Below are positions 33,324 through 40,851 of a DNA stretch of 45,510 nt, piece after piece; position 1 is the first letter of the stretch; every line of letters begins with the position of its first letter. The notes beneath the pieces were generated by a model. The model searched no databases and had not been told where the DNA came from. It worked only from the letters and a program-made list of their open reading frames with translations. Location: NCBI GenBank assembly GCA_026710565.1, contig JAPOQV010000385.1, positions 1 to 45,510 of the forward strand, written 5' to 3'. The stretch is from Spirochaetaceae bacterium (GTDB lineage Bacteria; Spirochaetota; Spirochaetia; SZUA-6; Bin103). The position numbers and the translations under genes are program-made.

Positions 33324-34020
33324 CCAGCACGCCCACGTCGCGCGTGCCGGCGTCGCAGTACCAGATCTCGTGCCCATCGCGCACCGTCATGCCGTGCACC
33401 TCGGCCGGCTCGGCGACCCGGAACACGTCGTGGATGCGTCCCGTCTCCGGGTCCATGGCGTGGACGGTTCCCGCGGAGGTATCCGAGACCCACAGCCGGC
33501 CGTCGTGGTTCCAGCCCAGCCCGTGCGGGCGCAGGCCCGGCAGCGGAAACGTCAGCACCGGCTCCCAGGTGGCCGCGTCCATCACGTGCAGGCGCTGCGT
33601 CGGGGGCGCGGCCAGATAGAGCCTTCCGGCGCGCCACTCGATGCCGTGCGACCCCGACGGCTTGCCGTTGCCACCGGCATGCTCGGTCTGCGCGGTGAGG
33701 CCGGCCCCCGGATCCGGATGGCGGGCCAGCTCCATGCCGGTCCGGGGATCGATCTTCACCACGTCGAGCTGCCAGGTTGAGGTGATCCACAGGTTCCCGT
33801 CCCCGTCCAGGGTGATACCGCTGGAGTGCTCGGTGGCGGTCTGGAACTCCTGCAGCGTCGCGCCGGTAGCCCAGTCCAACAGGTACGCCTTGAGATCGAC
33901 CTGATCGATGCACCAGAGCCCCGCGTCCGCTGCCTGGATGCCGTTCGGCTGGGGACCGGGGCTCCTGAAGCGCTTGTCGACCGCTGCCGTGTAGCGCAGG
34001 CCCGACGCGCCGGCACTCAT
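33316..34020 (-). CDS. Vgb/YncE-like propeller protein (lactonase-fold)
   Basis: About 234 residues from ATG 34020; GTG 34029 is an in-frame alternative. Repeats such as HSSGITLDGDGNLWITST, GSHGIEWRAGRLYLAA, HGLGWNHDGRLWVSDTSAG and VHGMTVRDGHEIWYCDAGT are beta-propeller blades of the Vgb/SMP-30/lactonase type. No signal peptide is visible. Its stop lies inside the 3' end of the convergent gene at 32454. Function unknown; a lactonase or streptogramin-lyase-type activity is possible. Confidence 0.72.
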   Translation of the reverse strand: MSAGASGLRYTAAVDKRFRSPGPQPNGIQAADAGLWCIDQVDLKAYLLDWATGATLQEFQTATEHSSGITLDGDGNLWITSTWQLDVVKIDPRTGMELARHPDPGAGLTAQTEHAGGNGKPSGSHGIEWRAGRLYLAAPPTQRLHVMDAATWEPVLTFPLPGLRPHGLGWNHDGRLWVSDTSAGTVHAMDPETGRIHDVFRVAEPAEVHGMTVRDGHEIWYCDAGTRDVGVLVR

Positions 34021-34087
34021 CTGAATCACGTTATGCGCAGTCGCCGTTCATGACAAGACTTCTCGGGAAGGCGTCGCCTGTATCACG

Positions 34088-34396
34088 CTAACCGCCTCCA
34101 GCGTCGCTGAGCCGCGCCGGGACGTCCATTCGGTCATGAAGGATCCGTACGATGACCACGGTGGTATCTCCCTGGATGCGGTAGAAAACGAGATGACGGC
34201 CAGCCGGAACCGACCGGTACTCCTTGCCGGCAAGACGATACACCCTACCGCTGTGTGGGAATCGGAGAACGCGTTCGACGGCAGATCGCAACTGCGACAT
34301 GTAGCGTTGCGCTTGGGCTGTGCCCCACATCTCCGAAGTGACATCGTAGATCTGTTCCAGGTCATCCCGAGCGGCAGGCCGGTAGAGGGCTCTCAA
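34088..34396 (-). CDS. parE: ParE/RelE-superfamily toxin
   Basis: A 102-residue protein with the ParE pattern: RALYRPAARDDLEQIYDVTSEMW at the N-terminus, FPHSGRVYRLAGKEYRSVPAGRHLVFYRI and VIVRILHDRMD at the C-terminus. The start is TTG 34396, the only usable codon, lying 1 bp after the antitoxin stop. ParE proteins poison DNA gyrase. Together with the upstream ParD they form a typical type II toxin-antitoxin pair, read leftward. An AT-richer stretch than its neighbours suggests transfer. Confidence 0.9.
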   Translation of the reverse strand: MRALYRPAARDDLEQIYDVTSEMWGTAQAQRYMSQLRSAVERVLRFPHSGRVYRLAGKEYRSVPAGRHLVFYRIQGDTTVVIVRILHDRMDVPARLSDAGGG

Positions 34397-34397
34397 T

Positions 34398-34640
34398 TCA
34401 TTGATGCTTCGCCCGGTTTCGCGCTAGTAGCTCATCCCAATCCAGCGGTATCGCCGGTCCTGAGGCTTCGCCCTCCAGCAACGCCTTGCGCAGCGCTGGG
34501 CGCTTCGCCTCTTCGTCCTCCAGGAGGCGCAGCCCGGCACGCACCACTTCGCTGGCGTTCTGGAACCGACCCTCCCTGATCTGCTCGTCGACGAAACTGC
34601 CGAAGTGCTCGCCGAGGGTGACGCGGGTGTCGCTGGGCAT
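34398..34640 (-). CDS. parD: ParD-like ribbon-helix-helix antitoxin
   Basis: An 80-residue protein from ATG 34640, with GGAGGT five bases upstream. TRVTLGEHFGSFVDEQIREG with NASEVVRAGLRLLEDEE is the ribbon-helix-helix DNA-binding and dimer region of ParD; the C-terminus (PAIPLDWDELLAR) is the toxin-binding tail. It stops 1 bp before the toxin TTG. It should repress its own promoter together with ParE. The region upstream to 34687 contains the end of the BNR gene. Confidence 0.9.
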   Translation of the reverse strand: MPSDTRVTLGEHFGSFVDEQIREGRFQNASEVVRAGLRLLEDEEAKRPALRKALLEGEASGPAIPLDWDELLARNRAKHQ

Positions 34641-34686
34641 GCTTACCTCCGAGTCCACAGCAATGTGATCTTCATCAATCGCGTCC

Positions 34687-35901
34687 TCACGGACTACCGT
34701 CCTGAGGCCGGGGCCGCCAGTGCACGGCCTGGATCGGGCCGCGGTTGCGGTAGGGGCAGACCGTGATCATGCCGCCGTCGTCCATGGCGATGCAGCCGGG
34801 GTAGTTCTCGCCTTCGCCGAGCACGTACTCCTCCGGCTCCCAGGTGCGGCCCGCGTCGTAGCTCACCCGGCCGCGGACGCCCGACCACGCGAACCGGTCG
34901 GGATAGCGGTAGTCGTAGGTGAGCACCACGGTGGAGCCGTCCGCCAGCAGCGTCAGCTCGCCCGAGCACTGCTCGTAGCCCGACACGCGTTGCTCGTTCA
35001 CCCAGGTGCGGCCGCCGTCGTGCGACTCCGACACCGCCATGTGCTTGCAGGATGCCGTTGTTGCCTCGATGGGTTCGTGGAAGCCGGTGTACTCCGGGTC
35101 GTAGCCGTTGGCGCGCATCGTCACCGTGACGTCCTCCGGGTCGCCCGGCAGCGAGGTGTTGCGCTGCTTGCGGCTGGCCACCAGGAGGTTCCCGGACGGC
35201 AGATCCAGCAGGTGCGCCTCGCCGCCGTAGAGCAGGTGGCAGTGCGCCTCCGGCCACGTGCGGCCGCCGTCGGTGGAGCGCAGCACGTAGCCGAACGAGC
35301 CCTGCTGGTCGAACGGCAAGGCCCGCTCCTCTTCCAGCTCCACGTAGTAGTAGAAGTGGAGGGTCAGCAGCAGGGTGCCGTCGGCCAGCTCGATCATGTC
35401 GGCGTTGCCGGCCGAGATCGAGCGGTAGCGGCCGAGCGGCAGGTCGATCGGCTCGGTCGACCAAGTCGCGCCCAGGTCCATGGAGCGGGAGAGGTACCCC
35501 TCCGTGCTGCGCCGGTGGTTCGAGGGCGCGACGAAGATCAGGAACGTGTCGTCCTTCAGGATCGTGAAGGCGCCGATCCAGCCGTATTCGCTGTCCCGCT
35601 CCATCTGGCGGAGATCGAACCGCTCCATGCCCAGGTCATAGGGCGTGGCCGACCACGACCGGCCGCCATCGCTTGAGCGGAACATCGTCCGCCGCAGGCT
35701 CGGCCCGGTGACGTAGAGGTCGCCGTTGCCCGCGCGGCGGATGTACCGGCAGCTCCCCGATGCGCCCTCGTGGGTGTAGCCGATGTCGACGCGAGTCGCG
35801 GGCTGGTACGAGACCTGGCCGTCGCGCACCAGCGCGATGCGATCGCCGTGTTCGTCGGGACTGAGGTCAACGAGAGCTCTGGATGCCGCCATGGACTCCA
35901 T
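34687..35901 (-). CDS. BNR-repeat sialidase-like protein
   Basis: A 404-residue protein, ATG 35901 (a second ATG at 35892 is equally possible). Asp-box motifs are visible: SSDGGRSW, SMDLGATW, STDGGRTW, SHDGGRTW and SYDAGRTW. These indicate a six-bladed sialidase-type propeller. DGTLLLTLHFYYYVELEEE and GNADMIELADGT are typical of the exo-alpha-sialidase-like family. No signal peptide is present. It is the last gene of the leftward run after the creatininase gene, 17 bp away. Enzymatic substrate unknown; sialic acid is not assured. Confidence 0.82.
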   Translation of the reverse strand: MESMAASRALVDLSPDEHGDRIALVRDGQVSYQPATRVDIGYTHEGASGSCRYIRRAGNGDLYVTGPSLRRTMFRSSDGGRSWSATPYDLGMERFDLRQMERDSEYGWIGAFTILKDDTFLIFVAPSNHRRSTEGYLSRSMDLGATWSTEPIDLPLGRYRSISAGNADMIELADGTLLLTLHFYYYVELEEERALPFDQQGSFGYVLRSTDGGRTWPEAHCHLLYGGEAHLLDLPSGNLLVASRKQRNTSLPGDPEDVTVTMRANGYDPEYTGFHEPIEATTASCKHMAVSESHDGGRTWVNEQRVSGYEQCSGELTLLADGSTVVLTYDYRYPDRFAWSGVRGRVSYDAGRTWEPEEYVLGEGENYPGCIAMDDGGMITVCPYRNRGPIQAVHWRPRPQDGSP

Positions 35902-35918
35902 GATACGCGCCGGGCGGC

Positions 35919-36671
35919 TCAGGTGCAGCCGACGTAGTTGACCCGTGTCGGCCGGCCGCCCTGTTTCGTGAGCAGGTCGCGGCAGATCGCGGCGAGCTCC
36001 TCCGCGATCGCCGCAAGCAGGGCGCGCCCGTCCCCCACGTTCGCGGTGACCACCGGCCGATCGCTCTCCGAGATGCCCTCCAGCGGATCGTCGTACAGGT
36101 TGTCGGGATGCCGCCGGCGGATGCGCTCCAGGTCCACGTGATCGGGCAGCAGGGCCATCATCAGCGACGTCTCGATGAATCCCGCGTGGTCGCCGGTCCG
36201 CTCGGTCGCCTCCACCGTGCGCTCCATGAACGAGCGCACCTCCATGTCGGTCGCATAGTCCCGCGCGATCAACTCCGCCAGACGCGCCGCGGGGTAGTGC
36301 CCGCCGTAGACGAGCACGACCTTGAAGCCCGTGCGCTCCAGGTTGACCAGCGTGTCCTCGATCACTCCGCGTGAGGTCAGGTGCATGGTCATCAGGCTGC
36401 CGAAGTGCTGCGGCTCCTTCTGGTAGAAGGGCGTGACCAGCCCGGTGTCGTAGCACGGCGGCAGCACCACGCCGCCGCCCAGCCGCCTGGCGGCGTGCAG
36501 GCAGACGCCGTGCGCCTTCAGCGCATCCAGCCCGATCGGGTTGTGATGGCCGTGCCACTCCAGGGTGCCCAGCGGGACGAACGCCACCGGACAGGCATCG
36601 ATCCGCCCGCGCAACTCGTCCGGCCGCAGGAACTCGATCTTGAAGGGGTCCAGACTGGCATCGAAGTACAT
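35919..36671 (-). CDS. Creatininase-family amidohydrolase
   Basis: A 250-residue protein from ATG 36671 behind TGGAGCGG. The metal motif LGTLEWHGHHNPIGLDAL (E38, H40, H42, D49) and VLVYGGHYP, GDHAGFIETSLMMALLP match the creatininase/MftE-type fold with two metal ions. Members hydrolyse cyclic amides or act in cofactor pathways. It lies 13 bp after the PhyH gene and 17 bp before the BNR gene. No mycofactocin genes are near, so a catabolic amide hydrolase is more likely. Confidence 0.9.
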   Translation of the reverse strand: MYFDASLDPFKIEFLRPDELRGRIDACPVAFVPLGTLEWHGHHNPIGLDALKAHGVCLHAARRLGGGVVLPPCYDTGLVTPFYQKEPQHFGSLMTMHLTSRGVIEDTLVNLERTGFKVVLVYGGHYPAARLAELIARDYATDMEVRSFMERTVEATERTGDHAGFIETSLMMALLPDHVDLERIRRRHPDNLYDDPLEGISESDRPVVTANVGDGRALLAAIAEELAAICRDLLTKQGGRPTRVNYVGCT

Positions 36672-36684
36672 CGGCCGCTCCAGG

Positions 36685-37491
36685 TCAGAGATCGCCCGCA
36701 AGGATCGGATGGACCGCGTGGTCCCACGGGCCGCCGGCCGTCATCTCGTCGGCCGCACCGGCAGCGTCGTTGCCGCCGGTGAACGTCACGTAGTCCGGTA
36801 TGTAGATGATCGCGAAGGCCCGCCGCGGATTGGCCGTGCGGTTCGGACCGGCGTAGTGAAAGGTGCAGCCGTGGTGGAAGGTGACGCCGCCGGCGGCCAT
36901 CTCCATGGAGACCGGCTCGGCCACCGAGAAGCCCTGCGCGTGCATCCGGTCGATGATGCTCTCCCCTTCCAACGTGAGCGAGATCGGCTCCTGGCGGCCG
37001 TAGCGGTGCGAGCCCGGCACGAAGTGCAGGCAGCCGTTGTCCACGTCGACGTCGTCCACGGCGATCCAGGCCGAGAACGAGCCGACCGGATCCATGCGCC
37101 AATACGGCGCGTCCTGGTGCCAGTTGGTCGCCCGGCTGCTCTGGCCCGGCGGCTTGACCATGGCGTGGTCGTGGTAGAGGCGCACGTGCCGGCAGCGGGA
37201 AAGACGCCGGCCGGCCTCGGCCAGGTCGGCATGGAAGGCGTAGGTCTTCGCGGCCGGAGAGTCCGTCCACAGGTTGACCATCTGGTTGAACACGAGCTCG
37301 TACTCTTTCGAGACCCGCCCGCCGCCTTCAGCACCCCTGATGCGCGCTCGGTTGTCTGCGATCGCGCCGTCGATCGCATGGCGTAGCCCGTTCATCTCCG
37401 CGGCGGAGAAGAACCCTTCGTAGCGGATGTAGCCCCGCTCCTGAAAGAACGAGATGTCCTGCTCGGTCACCCTGCTCGATCTACCCGTCAT
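36685..37491 (-). CDS. PhyH-family Fe(II)/2-oxoglutarate oxygenase
   Basis: A 268-residue protein whose ATG overlaps the stop of the small upstream gene (ATGA). FFQERGYIRYEGFFSAAEM opens the family. The iron ligands are H125 and D127 in NWHQDAPYW, and the distal His is in FHHGCTFHYAGPNRTANPRRAF (about H212), with the 2-oxoglutarate Arg nearby. GSFSAWIAVDDVDVDNGCLHFVPGSH is strongly conserved. This is a full-length PhyH-type oxygenase and the closest intact relative here of the relic at 26586. Substrate unknown. Confidence 0.92.
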   Translation of the reverse strand: MTGRSSRVTEQDISFFQERGYIRYEGFFSAAEMNGLRHAIDGAIADNRARIRGAEGGGRVSKEYELVFNQMVNLWTDSPAAKTYAFHADLAEAGRRLSRCRHVRLYHDHAMVKPPGQSSRATNWHQDAPYWRMDPVGSFSAWIAVDDVDVDNGCLHFVPGSHRYGRQEPISLTLEGESIIDRMHAQGFSVAEPVSMEMAAGGVTFHHGCTFHYAGPNRTANPRRAFAIIYIPDYVTFTGGNDAAGAADEMTAGGPWDHAVHPILAGDL

Positions 37492-37847
37492 GTGCTGTAT
37501 TCCTCGTAACCCGATCTTACGTAAGTCGGCGACGAGTACACCACCAGCGGCCCGGCCGGCAAGTCGTCCGCGATCGACTGGGCGCGCACCACGTAGTTAC
37601 GCCATACGCCGGAGGACCGGAAGGTCCAGGCCCAAGCGGGCCGATCGCCGCCGGCCACGGCGATCCCGGATACCGCCTCCGCTTCCGCCTCGTGCACGAC
37701 GCGGACCCGCTGCCCGTCGCTGGCGACCAGCCACACGCGCTCGCGCGCCGCCGCGTAGGCCTCCATCCACTCGGCCACCGAGACGCCGGCCCGCGGCAAT
37801 GCCTTGTACGACTCCCACTCGCGGTCGGTGAGATCAGAGCCCTTCAA
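37488..37847 (-). CDS. Uncharacterised 119-residue protein
   Basis: The frame has a TTG start at 37847 and lies 14 bp inside the 3' end of the HIT gene. It ends with an ATGA overlap onto the PhyH gene, so it sits tightly inside an operon. I do not recognise it. The N-terminus is acidic and helical (LTDREWESYKALPRAGVSVAEW), followed by beta-like stretches (RVWLVASDGQRVRVV, AWAWTFRSSGVWRNYVVRA). No transmembrane segment or metal motif is visible. The position suggests a role with the oxygenase. Confidence 0.55.
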   Translation of the reverse strand: MKGSDLTDREWESYKALPRAGVSVAEWMEAYAAARERVWLVASDGQRVRVVHEAEAEAVSGIAVAGGDRPAWAWTFRSSGVWRNYVVRAQSIADDLPAGPLVVYSSPTYVRSGYEEYST

Positions 37848-38403
37848 CGCTCGGGAGGCTCGACTCGCGGTCGGCGCCGTGCGGATTCCTCAACGCCCCC
37901 TTGATCGCACCGGCCAGCGATCCTGGAGACTCCAGCACCATACGCTCGGTCGAGAACACGCCACCACCGATCTGTTCCCCCGGCAGCCGCGGTATCAACT
38001 GAAAGTGCAGGTGAGACAGCGGCCCTGAGCACATCGTGACCTGATACACCTTCTCGCAACCCGTGACCTCCGCCAAGGCACGCGCCAGGCGCACCATCAC
38101 CGTCATAAGGTGACATCCAAGAGGCTCAGGCAGATCCGTTATGTCGGAGATATGCGGCTTGGCAATCACGATTGTGTGACCCAAGCCACGCGGAAACCGC
38201 TCCAGCGTGGCGAACGATCGCTCGTCTTCGAAGATCAGGCGACCGTCCTCATCTGCCGTCGCGGCACCGGTCTCGATCTCGCGACAGGTCGGGCAAATGC
38301 CGGCATCCCTAAGGCGCGACCACGTCCGGTTCCCGTCGGAACGTGCCGCATGATCTGCGGCGGAAGGCAGCCGCATACAGTCGTGAAATGGAGGGCTCGA
38401 CAT
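37834..38403 (-). CDS. HIT-family (GalT-like) nucleotide-binding protein
   Basis: About 189 residues from ATG 38403; a later ATG at codon 10 is possible. GICPTCREI (C37, C40) resembles the zinc Cys pair of GalT-like proteins. LERFPRGLGHTIVIAKPHISDI is the family strand, and GPLSHLHFQLIPR holds the H131-x-H133-x-Q135 catalytic triad (HxHxQ) of nucleotidyl transferases or hydrolases. It heads the leftward operon with the unknown protein, PhyH, creatininase and BNR genes. Its promoter must lie within the few bases before 38403 and the GH39 fragment. Confidence 0.85.
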   Translation of the reverse strand: MSSPPFHDCMRLPSAADHAARSDGNRTWSRLRDAGICPTCREIETGAATADEDGRLIFEDERSFATLERFPRGLGHTIVIAKPHISDITDLPEPLGCHLMTVMVRLARALAEVTGCEKVYQVTMCSGPLSHLHFQLIPRLPGEQIGGGVFSTERMVLESPGSLAGAIKGALRNPHGADRESSLPSVEGL

Positions 38404-38418
38404 GTGCGATATCGTATC

Positions 38419-38841
38419 ATGGATGCGCGGCGCCTCTTCGACCTCGGCGGCGCCGGCGCGGGCGACCGCGTGGCGGGGCTCGCCACCCGCCACGCCGACG
38501 GCTCGCTTCGCATCCTGCTCTACCACTTCGTCGAAGGGCCCGACCCGGCATGCGCAGCCGAGGAGGTGCGGGTCCGGCTCGACTCGCACGGCGCCCTGCG
38601 CCCCGACGCGGCCTCCTGGTACCTGCTGGACCGCGAGCACGGCAACACCTTCCGGGCGTGGGAGGCGATGGGGCGGCCACCGCGGCTCGCGCCGGAGCAG
38701 CTCGCGGAGCTGCGGAGTCTCGAACGTCCGCGGCGGAAGGCGGGCGGCATCGGAGTAGAGATGTCCGGCGCCCGGAGTCATCTCGCCCTGCGGCTGCCGG
38801 CGCAGAGCGTGAGCCTGCTGGAGATTCCGGCGGCGGCGTAA
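38419..38841 (+). pseudogene. C-terminal fragment of a GH39-like beta-xylosidase
   Basis: The 140-residue frame from ATG 38419 reads like only the end of a GH39 xylosidase: GDRVAGLATRHADGSLRILLYHF, SWYLLDREHGNTFRAWEAMG, LAPEQLAELRSLE and SHLALRLPAQSVSLLEI. The TIM-barrel with the catalytic Glu residues is absent. It starts 15 bp from the divergent HIT gene, so the missing 5' part was lost when that junction formed. It ends 25 bp before uptake set 2. Most likely a relic; an independent small beta-sandwich protein is the alternative. Confidence 0.6.
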
Positions 38842-38866
38842 GGAAAACTGGTCAAGGGCACGCGGT

Positions 38867-39823
38867 ATGGATGCGCGGCGGGCGGGAATCGTCGAGCTCG
38901 GCATCCGTACCTCCAGGGGCGCAAGCCTGCGGGCGGACCTGATCCGCGACCGCTGGCTCTACCTGATGCTGCTCGTCCCGCTCGTGCACATCCTGGTGTT
39001 CCTGTACATCCCCATGTACGGGATCACGATCGCCTTCAAGGAGTTCAACGCGTTCCTGGGCTACTGGCGCAGCCCGTGGGTGGGGCTCAAGCACTTCATC
39101 CGGGTGTTCGAGGACGACCATTTCTGGGTTGCGTTTCTCAACACGCTGAAGTTCGGGATCAGCAGCCTGGTCTTCGGCTTCCCGGCGCCGATCCTGTTCG
39201 CCCTGCTCCTGAACGAGCTGCGGCACAGGATCTACAAGGGCACGGTGCAGACCTTCCTGTACATCCCGAACTTCATTTCGATGGTGGTGATCGCGGGCAT
39301 CATCATCGACCTGCTCGACCCCAACAGCGGCCTCGTCAACGGGCTCATCGTGGCGGCCGGCGGACAGCCGATCTACTTCATGGTCGAGCGGCCGTGGTTC
39401 CTGCCCATCTACATCGGCTCCGAGATCTGGCAGACGACCGGCTTCGGCATGATCATCTACCTGGCGGCGATGTCCGGCATCGACCAGGAGCTCTACGAGG
39501 CGGCCATCATCGACGGCGCCAACCGGGCGCGGCGCGCCTGGCACGTCACCCTGCCCGGCATCCTGCCGACCATCGCCATCCTCCTGATCCTGCGCATCCC
39601 CGGCATCGTGCACGCCAACTTCGAGAAGATCCTGCTGCTCTACCGGCCGATCACCTACGACGTGGCCGACGTCATCCAGACCTATATCTACCGCAAGGGG
39701 CTGCTGGGCGCCGACTGGACCTTCGGCACCGCCAGCGGCTTCTTCCTGGCCGTGCTGAACCTGATCCTGCTTCTCACCGCCAACACCGTGAGCCGCCGGG
39801 TCAGCGAGTACCGGTTGTGGTGA
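38867..39823 (+). CDS. Carbohydrate ABC transporter permease, LplB type (set 2)
   Basis: A 318-residue inner-membrane permease from ATG 38867 with AAGGAAAA upstream. LRADLIRDRWLYLMLLVPLV, LYIPMYGITIAFKEFNAF and the EAA loop YEAAIIDGANRARRAWHVTLPGILP (about residues 210-235) are LplB hallmarks. It is homologous to the permease at 2717 over its whole length and shows where that gene should start. The YtcP partner follows 12 bp later. As in set 1, no ATPase gene is adjacent. Confidence 0.95.
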   Translation: MDARRAGIVELGIRTSRGASLRADLIRDRWLYLMLLVPLVHILVFLYIPMYGITIAFKEFNAFLGYWRSPWVGLKHFIRVFEDDHFWVAFLNTLKFGISSLVFGFPAPILFALLLNELRHRIYKGTVQTFLYIPNFISMVVIAGIIIDLLDPNSGLVNGLIVAAGGQPIYFMVERPWFLPIYIGSEIWQTTGFGMIIYLAAMSGIDQELYEAAIIDGANRARRAWHVTLPGILPTIAILLILRIPGIVHANFEKILLLYRPITYDVADVIQTYIYRKGLLGADWTFGTASGFFLAVLNLILLLTANTVSRRVSEYRLW

Positions 39824-39835
39824 AGGAGCGCCGGC

Positions 39836-40744
39836 GTGCGGCCTGAGATCAGATCGGCGCTGCTCTCACGCGGGTTCGACCTGCTCAACGCCACGCTGCT
39901 CGGCGTCTTCGCGCTGCTCACCGTGTACCCGTTCGTGGAGATCCTGCAGATCTCGCTCTCCCACCCCGCGCAGGTCGAGCCGGAGTACCGCTACGCCCTG
40001 GCCGCGTGGGCGAAGACCGCCAGCTTCGACATCTACGGCTTCATCCTGGGGTGGAGCAGGACGCTCCGCGGCTTCGGCTACAGCATCTACTACACCGCCA
40101 CGGGGATCTGCGCCGCGCTCGTCCTCAACACGCTGGCGGCCTATCCGCTGTCGAAGCGGCGCCTCCGCTTCAAGGGGCCGGTGGTCGTCTACATCGCGCT
40201 GACGATGTTCTTCTCGGGCGGCCTGATTCCCACCTACCTGCTGGTGCTCAACCTGGGGCTGGTCAACACCGTGTGGGCGATCGTGCTGCCGACCGCGTTC
40301 TCCGCCTGGCACATGATCATGATGCGCACCTTCTTCCAGCAGATCCCGAACGAGATGGAGGAGTCGGCGCAGATCGACGGCGCCAACGACCTGGTGGTGC
40401 TGGTTCGGATCTACCTGCCGCTGTGCTCGGCGCTGTTCGCCACCATGACCGTCTATTTCTTCATCATGAACTGGAACGCCTGGTTCGCGGCGCTGATTTA
40501 CCTGGACGACGCGTCCAGGTATCCGATCCAGCTCGTGCTGCGCGACTTCGTCATCCAGGGGGAGGCGGCGTACGAGATCACCGGCATCGGGTTCTACAAG
40601 GGCTATTACCTGAGCGAGCCGCCGGTGCAGCGAGTCCTGGGCGCCTCGATCATGATGCTCACCCTCGTCCCGATCGTCCTCGTCTATCCGTTCGCACAGA
40701 AGTATCTGATCAAGGGCACGATGATCGGTGCCATCCGCGGATGA
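39836..40744 (+). CDS. Carbohydrate ABC transporter permease, YtcP type (set 2)
   Basis: A 302-residue permease from GTG 39836 behind AAGGAG. LLNATLLGVFALLTVYPFVEILQI, SGGLIPTYLLVLNLGLVNTVW and the EAA loop EMEESAQIDGANDLVVLVRIYLP (about residues 177-199) mark the MalG/YtcP class. The C-terminus VLVYPFAQKYLIKGTMIGAIRG closely matches the set 1 partner. It pairs with the LplB-type permease upstream. Confidence 0.95.
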   Translation: MRPEIRSALLSRGFDLLNATLLGVFALLTVYPFVEILQISLSHPAQVEPEYRYALAAWAKTASFDIYGFILGWSRTLRGFGYSIYYTATGICAALVLNTLAAYPLSKRRLRFKGPVVVYIALTMFFSGGLIPTYLLVLNLGLVNTVWAIVLPTAFSAWHMIMMRTFFQQIPNEMEESAQIDGANDLVVLVRIYLPLCSALFATMTVYFFIMNWNAWFAALIYLDDASRYPIQLVLRDFVIQGEAAYEITGIGFYKGYYLSEPPVQRVLGASIMMLTLVPIVLVYPFAQKYLIKGTMIGAIRG

Positions 40745-40851
40745 CCATGCAGGGGTTGTACGCGATGACGCCGTATGGATGGCCGAGGGGGCCTCCGCGG
40801 TAGCGCGACCTATCTCGACTCCACTCCAAACCACACGACAGGAGGTACGAC

